64,000 nt of DNA from Saccharopolyspora elongata (GCF_004348985.1 NZ_SMKW01000005.1:62001-126000); one strand, 5' to 3'; positions 26,915 through 38,260 are shown, counted from the stretch's first letter. The notes: generated from the letters alone by a model not told the origin. Numbers and translations are program-made.

Positions 26915-27034
26915 CCGCAATTTCAATGGAAATCGGACCTTCGATTTCCATTGAAATTGCGGACCTCCGGCGCGTCGGGCACGCGACACGCCGGAGGCTG
27001 TGGACAACTTCCGCAATTTCAATGGAAATTGCGG
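26915..27034. repeat. Composite three-hairpin module of family A, copy 1
   Basis: A long family-A inverted repeat (26915-26962; arms CCGCAATTTCAATGGAAATC) is followed by a GC-rich hairpin (CTCCGGCGCGTC... with GACACGCCGGAG), the word TGTGGACAACTT, and a short family-A palindrome (27011-27034). The same set, with long and short units exchanged, recurs at 41424-41542. It sits 8 bp after the YceI stop. Confidence 0.8.
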
Positions 27035-27057
27035 AACCTCGAACCTCGAACCTCGCC

Positions 27058-27312
27058 GGTGCGCATCTTCTCCCGGTAGGACGCCAGCCACGTCCGCTGG
27101 CCTTAGTAGCCCCAGGTGATGATCGTGGAGATGGCGAACATCGCGACGGCCAGCGTGAGGACGTAGGGGAACCATGGCGGCCAGCACGGCGAGCACCTTG
27201 CCCAGCACCGCGCCGAACGCTCCGGGGATCCGCTCCGGGATGCCTTGCGCAGGTAGTGCATCGGCTCGCCGGAGACGAGCTGTCCACTCGGCGACGAGGT
27301 GCTGTAGGTCAT
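27058..27312 (-). pseudogene. Decayed alanine/glycine:cation symporter (AGCS) remnant
   Basis: Pieces of an AGCS symporter in changing frames: SGEPMHYLRK (frame 1), then GIPERIPGAFGAVLGKVLAVLAAMV (frame shifted), then WFPYVLTLAVAMFAISTIITWGY back in frame 1, then a TAA where the family has a second Tyr (W-x-Y-Y-G), then GQRTWLASYREKMR. The first part belongs to TM3-4 and the last to about TM10 of the family, so there is also an internal deletion. Two frameshifts plus a stop mean it is dead. It and the flanking repeats fill the 600-bp gap before clpB. Confidence 0.6.
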
Positions 27313-27416
27313 GGCCGTGTAGCTGAATAGGGTGAAATCACTCGATCAAGCAGCTTCGATGACGTTTCGGACGAATCGACATCTTGTCGCGACCCGAAGT
27401 GAGCCAGCTGACTATT

Positions 27417-27437
27417 CTTGAGTGGAACTCGCTCAAC
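27417..27437 (+). promoter_or_regulatory. HAIR element upstream of clpB
   Basis: CTTGAGT-N7-GCTCAAC, the same form as the two dnaK HAIR sites, overlapping a TATTCT -10-like hexamer (27413-27418) and about 75 bp before the clpB ATG. It places clpB in the HspR regulon. Confidence 0.85.
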
Positions 27438-27510
27438 TTTCCTCACGTTGTCCGGGTAACATGGTGGGTGCACACGACCCGGACCAGCGCCCCCGGCCAC
27501 GAGGTGAGGA

Positions 27511-30093
<2,583 letters not shown>

Positions 30094-30120
30094 CCTCGCC
30101 CCACGGGCCCTGACCGAACC

Positions 30121-30194
30121 CCTGGGTGTGCAGTTTCAATTGAAACTGCACACCAGGGTGCCCGGGTTTTCCGCAGTTTCAATTGAAACTGCGG
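30121..30194. repeat. Palindrome pair, family B, in convergent gap
   Basis: TGTGCAG-TTTCAATTGAAA-CTGCACA (extended by CCTGG/CCAGG, 30121-30157) and CCGCAG-TTTCAATTGAAA-CTGCGG (30171-30194). They separate the convergent clpB and MFS genes; the second touches the MFS stop codon. Same core as 12150 and 52855-52918, with different but paired flanks. Confidence 0.8.
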
Positions 30195-31412
30195 TCAGTG
30201 GCGGGCGAAGGTGGAGAGGGCCGCGACGGTGACTAAGACGGCGGCCGTCGCCGTGAAGACCAGCGTCGCCGCGGTCAGGCCGTAGGCCGTGCTGAGGAAG
30301 CCCAGGGCGACGCTGGGGACGCTGGCCGACAGGTACGCCACGACGTAGATCAGCGCCGCGGTGCCCGCCCGGTGCTCCGGTGCCGCCAAGCCGGTCAGCA
30401 TCCGGAATCCGCCCATGAACACCAGGCCCCAGCCGGTGCCGAGCACCGCCGACCCGACGAAGAACACCACGGCGCCCTGCCCGAGCGCGGCCGCCGCCAC
30501 ACCGGCGAGCCCGGCGAGCATCAGCGGCGCGCCGACCCGCACCGCGCGCCGCGCCTCCCAGCCGCCCAGCAGCAGCTGCGCGAACCCGCCGAACCCGGCC
30601 AGCGCCGCGACCGCCAAACCGCCCACCAGGTAGGGATTTCCGCTGACCAGCCCCTTGGCCACCGACGGCCCAAGGGACATGAACATGCCGCCGACGATCC
30701 ACGAGGCCAGCAGCGTCGTCGCCATCAGCGCGAACGTCGCGCCCTTCCCGGCAGGCACGGTCGGCCGCTGCGGGCGCAGCACCTCGCGCAGCGCGCTGCG
30801 GCGCGTGACGGGCTCGGGCATCAGCAGCACGCCCGGGATCGCGAGCAGGAAGCCGAGGATCAGCAGCAGGTAGCTGGTCAGCGTGGGCCCGGGCACGAAC
30901 TGCACCAGAGCACCCGCCAGCAGCGAGCCGAGCGCCATGCCGAGCCCTGCGGCGACGCCGTTGATCAGCGATCCGCGGTTGGTGCCCGGGCGCTGGAAGT
31001 CCAGCAGGGCGCCGCTGATCGCGCTGGTCGCGATCCCGGTGGCCAGGCCCTGCAGCGCCCGGCCGACCAGCAGCCAGCCGACGCTCGGCGCGATCGCGAG
31101 CACCAGCATCGAGGCGATCTCCAGCACGAGCCCGGTCAGCAGCACCGGCCTGCGGCCGATGTGGTCGGACAGCGAACCGAACAGCACCAGCGCGAGCAGG
31201 ATGAGGACCGCGTAGACGGCGAAGACCTCGGTGAGCACCGTGGTGGTGAAGTGCCATCGCTGCTGGTAGATCGAGTACATCGGGGACGGCGCGGTGGAGG
31301 CCATCAGGAACAGGGCGTACACCCCGCCGATGAACCAGAACGACGCGGGCCGGGACAGCGCGCCGCGGCCGAGGATTCCGCTGCGGGGCTGGACGAGCTC
31401 CGTTGTGGTCAT
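30195..31412 (-). CDS. MFS transporter, drug-efflux-like (12 helices)
   Basis: 405 residues from ATG 31412 with GAGGAAGG just before it. Twelve predicted membrane helices; GSLSDHIGRRPVLL is the MFS motif A and RALQGLATGIATSAISGALLD a motif-C-like stretch. No substrate can be assigned, but the divergent TetR gene with two operators between them is the usual arrangement for inducible efflux. Confidence 0.9.
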   Translation of the reverse strand: MTTTELVQPRSGILGRGALSRPASFWFIGGVYALFLMASTAPSPMYSIYQQRWHFTTTVLTEVFAVYAVLILLALVLFGSLSDHIGRRPVLLTGLVLEIASMLVLAIAPSVGWLLVGRALQGLATGIATSAISGALLDFQRPGTNRGSLINGVAAGLGMALGSLLAGALVQFVPGPTLTSYLLLILGFLLAIPGVLLMPEPVTRRSALREVLRPQRPTVPAGKGATFALMATTLLASWIVGGMFMSLGPSVAKGLVSGNPYLVGGLAVAALAGFGGFAQLLLGGWEARRAVRVGAPLMLAGLAGVAAAALGQGAVVFFVGSAVLGTGWGLVFMGGFRMLTGLAAPEHRAGTAALIYVVAYLSASVPSVALGFLSTAYGLTAATLVFTATAAVLVTVAALSTFARH

Positions 31413-31464
31413 GCCTTCCTCTGCTTCCAACGGCCGCGGATCGCCCTGCTCGCAGCGGGCCGCA

Positions 31465-31519
31465 GCGGAATGAGTGATTCCGGTCGGGTCCAACCTCGCA
31501 GCGGAATGGATCATTCCGC
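31465..31519. promoter_or_regulatory. Two TetR operators between MFS and TetR genes
   Basis: GCGGAATGAGTGATTCCGG (31465-31483) and GCGGAATGGATCATTCCGC (31501-31519) are 19-bp inverted repeats, 36 bp apart, both preceded by CGCA. The second sits just before TATGCT (31528-31533), the -10 of the TetR gene. Confidence 0.8.
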
Positions 31520-31539
31520 TGTCCGCGTATGCTGTGGCC

Positions 31540-32169
31540 ATGCGCACACCGGACAGGTCCGCGCGATACGACGACCAGGTCATCGCCGCCGCGCGCGAGG
31601 TGTTCGCCGCGCAGGGGTTCGCGGCGCCGATGTCGGAGGTCGCCAAGCGCGCGGGAGTCGGGGTGGCGAGCGTGTACCGGCGCTACCCGAGCAAGCAGGA
31701 GCTGGTCGAGCAGGTCCGCATCACCGCGTTCCGGCGGATCATCGGCGAGGCGGAATCGGCCCGCGCCGAGGAATCCGACCCGTGGCAGGCCCTGGTCCGG
31801 TTCATGCGCCGCTGCCTGCGGGAGGGTTCCGGGATCGGCACCGTGCTGCCGCCGATGGACCAGCAGCACACCTATTCCGCGGAGTTCCGCGAGCTGCAGC
31901 GGGGCGTCGCGAGGGCGATCGAGGCCCTGGTCGACGCGGCGAAGCGGGCGGGCGAGCTGCGCGCGGACGTGGACTGGACGGACATCCTGCTGCTGCTCAA
32001 GCACCTCAACCCGGCGCTTCCGACTAGCGAGGCTCGGCGGGCCGAGTTCCGCGCCCGCTACCTGGCCCTGGTGCTCGAAGGCCTGCGGGCGGGAGGCGCG
32101 GAGCTGCCGGGGCCGCCCCCGGACCGAGCGGAGTGGCAGGCCCTCTGCGACAACTTCGCCATGTCCTGA
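31540..32169 (+). CDS. TetR family repressor of the divergent MFS gene
   Basis: 209 residues. HTH core APMSEVAKRAGVGVASVYRRYPSKQEL (about 30-57), then a helical ligand domain. ATG 31540 lies 6 nt after a TATGCT -10 box with no ribosome site, which fits leaderless translation. Divergent from the MFS transporter, with its two probable operators in the gap. Confidence 0.9.
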   Translation: MRTPDRSARYDDQVIAAAREVFAAQGFAAPMSEVAKRAGVGVASVYRRYPSKQELVEQVRITAFRRIIGEAESARAEESDPWQALVRFMRRCLREGSGIGTVLPPMDQQHTYSAEFRELQRGVARAIEALVDAAKRAGELRADVDWTDILLLLKHLNPALPTSEARRAEFRARYLALVLEGLRAGGAELPGPPPDRAEWQALCDNFAMS

Positions 32170-32204
32170 CCGATCGCCCCGGGTTCGGCTTCCCCTGGTG
32201 GGTC

Positions 32205-32261
32205 CCCAATTTTGCCTAAAATTGGGTCCTTCGGAACCCGCCCAATTTTAGGCAAAATCGG
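32205..32261. repeat. Inverted palindrome pair, family D (CCAATTTTGCCTAAAATTGG)
   Basis: CCAATTTTGCCTAAAATTGG (in 32205-32226) is followed by its reverse complement with one change (32241-32261), so the two units can also pair with each other as one long hairpin. Lies 36 bp after the TetR stop; one more unit at 48971-48996. Confidence 0.78.
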
Positions 32262-32408
32262 ACACTGCGGGACCCGAGTTCTGCATTGCGGAACCTTGGC
32301 CATAGGTCTTTCCCGTCTTGGTCTATGGGGGAAGTCGTCCTGCTCCGCTGCGCCTCAGCGTTCAGCTGGGGCGCTTTTCGCTGTTCAGGGGCATTTTCGG
32401 GGTTCCGC

Positions 32409-32441
32409 TTGACCCAGATCATCCAATAGTTATCCTATGGT
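32409..32441 (+). promoter_or_regulatory. Promoter/operator of the GntR-ABC operon
   Basis: TTGACC (32409-32414) and TATCCT (32431-32436) are 16 bp apart. CCAATAG-TTAT-CCTATGG (32424-32440) overlaps the -10 and is an imperfect palindrome, a fair candidate for the GntR operator. The rest of 32262-32408 shows no gene or clear signal. Confidence 0.6.
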
Positions 32442-32471
32442 CGTAGGTAAATAGAGTGATAGGGGAAGTGC

Positions 32472-32864
32472 TTGATCGAGTTCCGCGTCGACAGCGGTAC
32501 CGGGGTGCCGCCCTACCGGCAGCTCGTGCATCAGGTCGAGCACGCCCTCCGGCTCGGGCAGCTGCAGGTCGGCGACCGCCTGCCCACCGTCAAGGAAGTC
32601 GCGAAGCACCTCGTCATCAACCCGAACACGGTGTTGAAGGCGTACCGCGAGCTGGAGCACAAGGGACTGGCCAAGGGCCGTCCCGGGGCGGGCACGTTCA
32701 TCGAACGGGGCCTGACCGGACTGCCCGCGGAGAAGCAGGCCGAGCTGCGCGCAGGCCTGGAGCGGTGGCTGAGCGAGGCGTACCGGGCCGGCATGGATTC
32801 CGAAGGCATCTCCGCGCTGATCGCGACGGTGCTGCACGACTTCCGTCCTGAGGGGAACCAATGA
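32472..32864 (+). CDS. GntR regulator, YtrA subfamily
   Basis: 130 residues from TTG 32472 behind AGGGGAAG. Winged HTH (about 10-75: VPPYRQLVHQVEHALRLGQLQVGDRLPTVKEVAKHLVINPNTVLKAYRELEHKGL) and a short dimerisation tail, the YtrA layout that almost always controls an adjacent ABC transporter. Its stop overlaps the ATPase start (ATGA). Confidence 0.92.
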   Translation: MIEFRVDSGTGVPPYRQLVHQVEHALRLGQLQVGDRLPTVKEVAKHLVINPNTVLKAYRELEHKGLAKGRPGAGTFIERGLTGLPAEKQAELRAGLERWLSEAYRAGMDSEGISALIATVLHDFRPEGNQ

Positions 32865-33736
32865 CTGAAACCGCCATGACGGCGACCGGCCTCGGCAAGC
32901 GGTACGGCCGCAAGTGGGGCCTGCGGAACTGCTCGCTGCAGGTGCCCGCGGGCCGGGTCGTCGGCCTCGTCGGCCCGAACGGCGCGGGCAAGTCCACGCT
33001 GCTGAACCTGATGGTCGGCCTGCTCGCACCGACGGAAGGCGAGCTGACGCTGCTCGGCGAGCGCGTCGGCCCCGGCACCGTGCTGGACCGCGTGGCCTAC
33101 CTCGACCAGGAGCACTCGCTGTACCGGAACTTCAAGGTGCGCGAGATGCTCAAGGCCGGGCGGATGCTGAACAAGCGCTGGGACGAGCAGATCGCGCTGG
33201 ACCGCCTCGCCGAGCTGAACATCCCGCTGGAGAGCCGGATCGGCGGGCTCTCCGGCGGCCAGCGGGCGCAGGTCGCGCTCGCGGTGGCGCTGGCGAAGAA
33301 GCCCGAGCTGCTGATCCTCGACGAGCCGGTGGCCAGCCTCGACCCGCTGGCCAGGCGGGAGCTGATGAGCGTCCTGATGGAGACGAAGGCCGACTGGGAC
33401 TGCACCGTGGTCCTGTCCTCGCATGTGGTCTCCGAGCTGGAGCGGCTCTGCGACCACCTGATCGTGCTGGACCACGGCCAGGTCAAGCTCTCCGAGGACA
33501 TCGACGACCTGCTGGAGCAGCACCACGTCCTGATCGGGCCGAAGGGCGCGGCGGTGGGCGTGACCGGCGAGATCGTGCACCGGGAGGAGCGCGAGGACCG
33601 GGTTTCCCTGCTGGTGCGCGGGAATCCCCCGGCTGCCGGCTCTTCGTGGGACGTGCAGCGCGTCGACCTGGAAACGCTCGTCATGCACTACCTGACGGCC
33701 TCGGCACCGCAGCGCATCCGGGAGGCCGCCGCATGA
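32861..33736 (+). CDS. ABC transporter ATP-binding protein
   Basis: 291 residues. Walker A GPNGAGKST (about 41-49), signature LSGGQ (SGLSGGQRAQVALA), Walker B LLILDEPVASLD and the H-loop SSH are all intact, so it is an active ATPase. The last 75 residues are a divergent extra domain. It overlaps both neighbours by 4 bp and serves the two permeases that follow. Confidence 0.93.
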   Translation: MTETAMTATGLGKRYGRKWGLRNCSLQVPAGRVVGLVGPNGAGKSTLLNLMVGLLAPTEGELTLLGERVGPGTVLDRVAYLDQEHSLYRNFKVREMLKAGRMLNKRWDEQIALDRLAELNIPLESRIGGLSGGQRAQVALAVALAKKPELLILDEPVASLDPLARRELMSVLMETKADWDCTVVLSSHVVSELERLCDHLIVLDHGQVKLSEDIDDLLEQHHVLIGPKGAAVGVTGEIVHREEREDRVSLLVRGNPPAAGSSWDVQRVDLETLVMHYLTASAPQRIREAAA

Positions 33737-34602
33737 CCTGGTTGACCTGGCGGCAGCACCGGCTGGGGCTGGCCGGATTCGCCGTCGTCTTCCTCGGTGT
33801 GGCGGCGATCTACCTCTTCTCCGGCTCGCTCGGCGCCGATGCCTCGACGGTTTACACCGCGGCGCACGGGTTCTCGCGCCTGGTCAAGTTCAGCGAGGAC
33901 GTCAGCAGCATCCTGCTGCCGTTGCCGCTGCTGGTCGGCATGTTCGCGGGTGCTCCGCTGGTGTCCAGGGAGCTGGAGCAGCACACGTTCCGCTACGCGT
34001 GGACCCAGGGCGTCTCGCGGAGTCATTGGCTGTGCGGCAAGGTGCTCCTGGTCGGGGCCGCGGTTCTGGTGCTCAGCACGATCTTCTCCCTCGTGCACAT
34101 GAGCTGGTTCAGGCCGATGGTTCCCGAGATGGGCTGGTTCCGGTTCTTCAACCAGTCGATCCCGGTGTTCCCGATGAGTTGCCTGTTCACCTTCGCGCTG
34201 GGCGTCGCCGCCGGAACGCTGCTCAAGCGGACGGTGCCCGCGATGGCCGCGACCCTGCTCGGCGGCGCCGCCGTCTTCGTGGTGATGGCCAGGCTGCTGC
34301 GGCCGAACTACATGGAGCCGATGACCCTCGCCCGGCCGCTCGACCCGGTCGACGGGCAATCCGGATCCGACGACGTGCTCAACGATGTGTACTACCTCGG
34401 TGCGGTTTTCCGCGACAGCTCGGGAAGGGCCGGGGATTCGGCGGTCTGGGGAGAAGGCGAACCCGCGCCGGTCAGCATCGTCACCTACCACCCGGCGGAC
34501 CGCTTCTGGTCCTTCCAGTTCATCGAAGCGGGGATCTACCTCGCTTTGACCACCGCTTGTCTGGCGCTGGCCTTCTACTGGCTGCGCCGCAAATTCAGCT
34601 GA
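33733..34602 (+). CDS. ABC transporter permease (first of two paralogues)
   Basis: 289 residues, about six membrane helices. Starts MTWLTWRQHRLGLAGF; SRELEQHTFRYAWTQGVSRSHWL is shared almost word for word with the next gene. An ABC-2-like exporter permease of the type found with YtrA regulators. The pair may form a heterodimeric channel; the substrate is unknown, possibly a peptide, cell-wall-active compound or lipid. Confidence 0.85.
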   Translation: MTWLTWRQHRLGLAGFAVVFLGVAAIYLFSGSLGADASTVYTAAHGFSRLVKFSEDVSSILLPLPLLVGMFAGAPLVSRELEQHTFRYAWTQGVSRSHWLCGKVLLVGAAVLVLSTIFSLVHMSWFRPMVPEMGWFRFFNQSIPVFPMSCLFTFALGVAAGTLLKRTVPAMAATLLGGAAVFVVMARLLRPNYMEPMTLARPLDPVDGQSGSDDVLNDVYYLGAVFRDSSGRAGDSAVWGEGEPAPVSIVTYHPADRFWSFQFIEAGIYLALTTACLALAFYWLRRKFS

Positions 34603-34680
34603 CCTGATTCCGGGCGAGACGAGGGCGCGAATCGCGCCCCGACCGATGCTGCCCGGAAAAACCCAAAACCGGAGGTACGA

Positions 34681-35610
34681 ATGATCTGGTTGACCTGGCG
34701 GCAACATCGGTTGATGGTCGCCCTGGTCGGCGCGGTCCTGATCGGTTTCGCCACGTGGTTCCTGTTGCTGGGCAACGGAATGCGGGATTGGCTGGGTCGG
34801 GCCGAGTTGGTCGACTGCATCGGTATCGGGATCGACTGCGGTGAGTGGACGTCGTCCCTCAGCATGCTGAGCAACCTGCAGGGGACACTGCTTCCCGTGC
34901 TGCCGGCGCTGATCGGCGCGTTCCTGGGCGCGCCGATGCTGACGCGGGAGATCGAGCAGCGAACCTTCCGCTACGCCTGGACGCAGGGAATCTCCCGCGA
35001 GCACTGGCTGTTCAGCAAGGTGTTCCTGCTCGGCGGCGCGGTTGCCGTGCTCAGCACCGTGTTCTCGGCGGCGTACGTGTGGTACTTCCAGCCGGCCGTG
35101 CCGGAGTGGAGCTGGTTCGAAGCCTTCGGCATGGTGCTGCCGTCCTTCCCCGCGACGTGCGTGTTCGGTTTCGCGCTCGGCGTCCTGGCCGGAACGGTGA
35201 CCAAGCACCTCCTCGTCGGGATGGCGTTGTCGCTGGTCGGTTTCCTGGCCGTCTTCCTGCCCGTCGTGGCGTGGCTGCGACCGCACTACATGTCACCGCA
35301 GCGCCTCACAGCCGACGAGTACTACCGGGGGCCTCGCGGCTGGGTGACCGAGTCCGTCTACCGGAGCCCGGAAGGCGAGGAGTTCGACATCTTCGGGGCG
35401 CTCCGGGCCAGCGGCGTTCCGCATGCGCCGAACTCCGTCGGCTCGGCCGAGATGGACCAGCTCAGCGCGGCCGGTTACACCCGGATATTGCTCGTCCAGC
35501 CCGGAAGCCGGTTCTGGACGTTCCAGTTCGTCGACGCCGGGGTGTTCCTGGTGCTCGGCGCGGCGTGCATCGCGCTGACCTGCTGGCTGTTGCGCCGCAA
35601 GGCGATCTGA
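34681..35610 (+). CDS. ABC transporter permease (second paralogue)
   Basis: 309 residues, about six membrane helices. MIWLTWRQHRLMVAL and TREIEQRTFRYAWTQGISREHWL parallel the preceding permease, which points to a tandem duplication that has since diverged. GGAGG precedes the ATG by 5 nt. 78 bp separate it from the first permease, with no hairpin, so it is probably in the same operon. Confidence 0.85.
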   Translation: MIWLTWRQHRLMVALVGAVLIGFATWFLLLGNGMRDWLGRAELVDCIGIGIDCGEWTSSLSMLSNLQGTLLPVLPALIGAFLGAPMLTREIEQRTFRYAWTQGISREHWLFSKVFLLGGAVAVLSTVFSAAYVWYFQPAVPEWSWFEAFGMVLPSFPATCVFGFALGVLAGTVTKHLLVGMALSLVGFLAVFLPVVAWLRPHYMSPQRLTADEYYRGPRGWVTESVYRSPEGEEFDIFGALRASGVPHAPNSVGSAEMDQLSAAGYTRILLVQPGSRFWTFQFVDAGVFLVLGAACIALTCWLLRRKAI

Positions 35611-35656
35611 TCTTCCCGGCCTTGCCCGGGACCTTCACCGAATCGAGAGGAAAACC

Positions 35657-36433
35657 ATGCGCATCACCAAGTTGCTCGCTGCCGCCTTCGGCGCGGCGCT
35701 GGTCGGGATCGCGACCGCCGGTAGCGCCGGCGCGATCGTCGGTGGCGTTCCGGCGGACGAGCAGTACCCGTTCATGGCGTCGCTGCAGGTGCCGGACGAG
35801 CCCAGGTTCCACTGCGGAGCGACGCTGATAGACGACGACTGGCTGCTGACCGCCGGGCACTGCGTCGACTCGTTCGACGCGGGGCAGCTGACAGCGCGCA
35901 TCGGCAGCCCGGACCGCACCACCGGCGGCGAGGAGCGCCGGATCACCGAGAAGGTCCTGCACCCGCAGTACAAGAAGGAGTACCTGGCGCAGTACGACTT
36001 CGCGCTGCTGAAGCTCGACCGGCCCGTCGACCTGCCGGCGGTGCGGATCGCGGACGCCGGGCAGGTGCCGGGCAAGGACACCCGGCTGATCGGCTGGGGC
36101 CGGGAGTGCAGCGAGTTCGACTGCGGCGAGGTCCCGGCCTTCCCGCGCCAGCTGAAGCAGTACGACGCCGAGGTGGGCGACGACGCCGAGTGCGCCAAGA
36201 CCGACGGCAGCGTCGACACCTGCGTTCGGCCGCCCGCCACCGGCGACTCCGTCTGCCAGGGCGACTCCGGCGGTCCGGCGCTGATCCGCGACGCGGCCGG
36301 GCGCTGGGAGCAGATCGGCATCACGAGCCGGTTCGGCGGCACCGCGGAGGAGGCGGTCTGCGGCGGCGAGCCCGACATCTTCGCCGACCCGGTCGCGGTC
36401 CGGGACTGGATCGGCCAGACGATCGGCGGCTGA
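35657..36433 (+). CDS. Secreted trypsin-like serine protease (S1A)
   Basis: 258 residues. Signal peptide LLAAAFGAALVGIATAGSAGA, then IVGGVPADEQYPFMASL, the mature start of a trypsin. Triad: His in LTAGHC, Asp in YDFALLKL, Ser in CQGDSGGP. A residue before GDSGG region (TCVRPPATGDSVCQGDSGG) and the usual disulfide cysteines are present. 46 bp after the second permease and followed by a terminator, so it may share the GntR operon; whether the transporter exports something related is unknown. Confidence 0.93.
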   Translation: MRITKLLAAAFGAALVGIATAGSAGAIVGGVPADEQYPFMASLQVPDEPRFHCGATLIDDDWLLTAGHCVDSFDAGQLTARIGSPDRTTGGEERRITEKVLHPQYKKEYLAQYDFALLKLDRPVDLPAVRIADAGQVPGKDTRLIGWGRECSEFDCGEVPAFPRQLKQYDAEVGDDAECAKTDGSVDTCVRPPATGDSVCQGDSGGPALIRDAAGRWEQIGITSRFGGTAEEAVCGGEPDIFADPVAVRDWIGQTIGG

Positions 36434-36446
36434 ACCACCTGATCGG

Positions 36447-36481
36447 AGGTGCGGCCGGGGCGCGCCGCCCCGACCGCACCT
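36447..36481 (+). terminator. Terminator of the protease gene
   Basis: AGGTGCGG-CCGGGGCG-CGC-CGCCCCG-ACCGCACCT folds to a nearly perfect 16-bp stem, 13 bp after the stop codon; followed by TT only. Confidence 0.8.
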
Positions 36482-36586
36482 TTCCGTGACGTGTTTTCCC
36501 AGGTCAATATCAGCCGATGGAGCGGTTCCGCACCGGATGCCCAGGTGATCTTCGTGTTCGGCGATGATCGGACTACCCTGCGCTGT

Positions 36587-37315
36587 GTGGGCATACCTGC
36601 GTGGCTCTGGTTCGTCATCGCCGTCGTCGCCATCGGTGCGGGCGTCGTGCTGCTGATCGCCGACCGATCCCAGCGCGCGTCGAACAACCGCGAGCGACGC
36701 CGTTGGGCCGCGCTGCGCGGCTGGCAGTTCGCCGAGGTGGACCAGGTCCTGCCGACCAGGTGGGAGCGCGGCGTGCTGGCCCAGTTCGGCGGCGTGACGG
36801 CCACCGACGTGGTGGCCGGGTCCACGTTCACCGCCGATGGGCGGCGCCAGGTGTACGTCCTCGACCTCGATGTCAACGGCAAGGCGGCCGCGGTGCTGGC
36901 CGCCATCCGCTGCCGCCGGTCCGCCCCGGCCACCATCGAGCTGTGGCTGCCCGACGTCCCGGTGCCGCAGGACTCCGAGCTGGACCTGCTCGGCCCGGTC
37001 GGCTCGCGGTACGCGTTCGTCACCGAGGTGGCGGCGGCCCGGCCGCTGGTGACGCCGGACCTGGTGGACGCCACCGAGGAGATCGGCCACGACGTCACGG
37101 TGGTGTGGCTGGAGAACGACTGGGTGCTCGCGGCGCTGCACCCCGACGACGCCGACCCGGCGCGCCTGGAGCGGCTGCTGCGCGACCTCGGCGAACTCGC
37201 CGACCTGATCGACCCCTTCGACACCGACCCGAACGAGGGCGACGGCGCCGACGCCGCGGTGGAGGACGACGAGCTCGTCGACGCCGAGCGGGAGCCGTCG
37301 GAACGCTCGCGCTGA
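36587..37315 (+). CDS. Conserved membrane-anchored hypothetical protein (Rv0383c-like position)
   Basis: 242 residues from GTG 36587; TACCCT ends 7 nt before it and no ribosome site is seen, so a leaderless transcript is likely. One N-terminal membrane helix (WLWFVIAVVAIGAGVVLLIA), basic patch (SNNRERRRW), then a soluble domain with RRQVYVLDLDVNGKAAAVLAAIRC and an acidic C-terminus. Location between clpB and pyrE homologues recalls mycobacterial Rv0383c; that equivalence is inference. Confidence 0.75.
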   Translation: MGIPAWLWFVIAVVAIGAGVVLLIADRSQRASNNRERRRWAALRGWQFAEVDQVLPTRWERGVLAQFGGVTATDVVAGSTFTADGRRQVYVLDLDVNGKAAAVLAAIRCRRSAPATIELWLPDVPVPQDSELDLLGPVGSRYAFVTEVAAARPLVTPDLVDATEEIGHDVTVVWLENDWVLAALHPDDADPARLERLLRDLGELADLIDPFDTDPNEGDGADAAVEDDELVDAEREPSERSR

Positions 37316-37325
37316 CCTCGGTAGT

Positions 37326-37373
37326 CCGCAATTTCCATTGAAATCGAAGGTTCGATTTCAATGGAAATTGCGG
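37326..37373. repeat. Long inverted repeat, family A
   Basis: CCGCAATTTCCATTGAAATC pairs with GATTTCAATGGAAATTGCGG around GAAGGTTC, 10 bp past the stop of the preceding gene. In opposite orientation to the copies at 26.9, 41.5 and 51.1 kb. Confidence 0.82.
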
Positions 37374-37423
37374 TGCCCCCGGCGGGTGGTCGCGGCGGGC
37401 GAACTCTTCGGTAGGTTCGGGCC

Positions 37424-38197
37424 ATGGCTACCGCACTCGTCACCGGCGCCACCGCGGGCATCGGGCGCGCCTTCTCCCGCCGACTCGCCGCCGAGGGCCA
37501 CGACATGGTCCTGGTGGCCCGCGACGCCGGACGGCTCGCCGAACTCGCCGATCGCCTGCAGGCCCGGCACGGCGTCCGGGTCGAGGTGCTCCCGGCGGAC
37601 CTCGCCGACCCCGAGCAGCGCGCCGAGGTCGAGCGGCGCCTCGCCGACCCCGACCGGCCGGTCGACCTGCTGGTCAACAACGCCGGGTTCGGCACGGCCG
37701 GGGCGTTCTGGGACACCACCGCCGCCGAGCTGCAGCGGCAGCTGGACGTCAACGTCGCCGCCGTGCTGGCGCTGACCCACGCCGCGGTGCGCGGGATGCG
37801 GGAGCGCGGCCAGGGCGACGTGATCAACGTGTCCAGCGTCGCCGGCTTCTTCCCGGTCGCCGGTTCCACCTACGGGGCGACCAAGGCCTACGTGACCGCC
37901 TTCTCCGAGGGGCTGTCGGTGTCACTGACCGGCACCGGGGTGCGGGTCATGGCGCTGTGCCCGGGCTTCACCCAGACCGAGTTCCACCAGCGGGCCGGGC
38001 TGGAGATGGGCCGCCTGCCCAGGGCGTTCTGGCTGCAGGCCGACCAGGTGGTGCACGCGGCGCTGTCCGACCTGCGCGAGGGCAAGAGCGTGTCGGTGCC
38101 GGGCGTGCAGTACAAGGCGCTGGTCGCCATCGGCCGGCTGGTGCCGCAGAAGCTCCAGCGGATGATCGTGAAGCGCACCGTCCCGGGCCGCACCTGA
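37424..38197 (+). CDS. Short-chain dehydrogenase/reductase
   Basis: 257 residues. TGATAGIG (TGxxxGIG cofactor loop, residues 7-14), NNAG (about 85-88), catalytic Ser-Tyr-Lys in [22 protein letters not shown] classical NADP-type SDR of the DltE/YqjQ group; substrate unknown. TAGGTT lies 6 nt before the ATG with no ribosome site, so leaderless initiation is likely. Confidence 0.92.
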   Translation: MATALVTGATAGIGRAFSRRLAAEGHDMVLVARDAGRLAELADRLQARHGVRVEVLPADLADPEQRAEVERRLADPDRPVDLLVNNAGFGTAGAFWDTTAAELQRQLDVNVAAVLALTHAAVRGMRERGQGDVINVSSVAGFFPVAGSTYGATKAYVTAFSEGLSVSLTGTGVRVMALCPGFTQTEFHQRAGLEMGRLPRAFWLQADQVVHAALSDLREGKSVSVPGVQYKALVAIGRLVPQKLQRMIVKRTVPGRT

Positions 38198-38216
38198 GTA
38201 TTCGAAGGGCGTCGGG

Positions 38217-38260
38217 CCGTGAGCGCTTTGGGGTGCAATAGCGCCCCGAAACGCTCACGG
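38217..38260. repeat. Long hairpin, family E, second copy
   Basis: CCGTGAGCGCTTTGGGGTG and CGCCCCGAAACGCTCACGG pair over about 18 bp. Compared with 4925-4967, T-to-C changes in the left arm are matched by A-to-G changes in the right. Lies 19 bp after the SDR gene. Confidence 0.75.
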
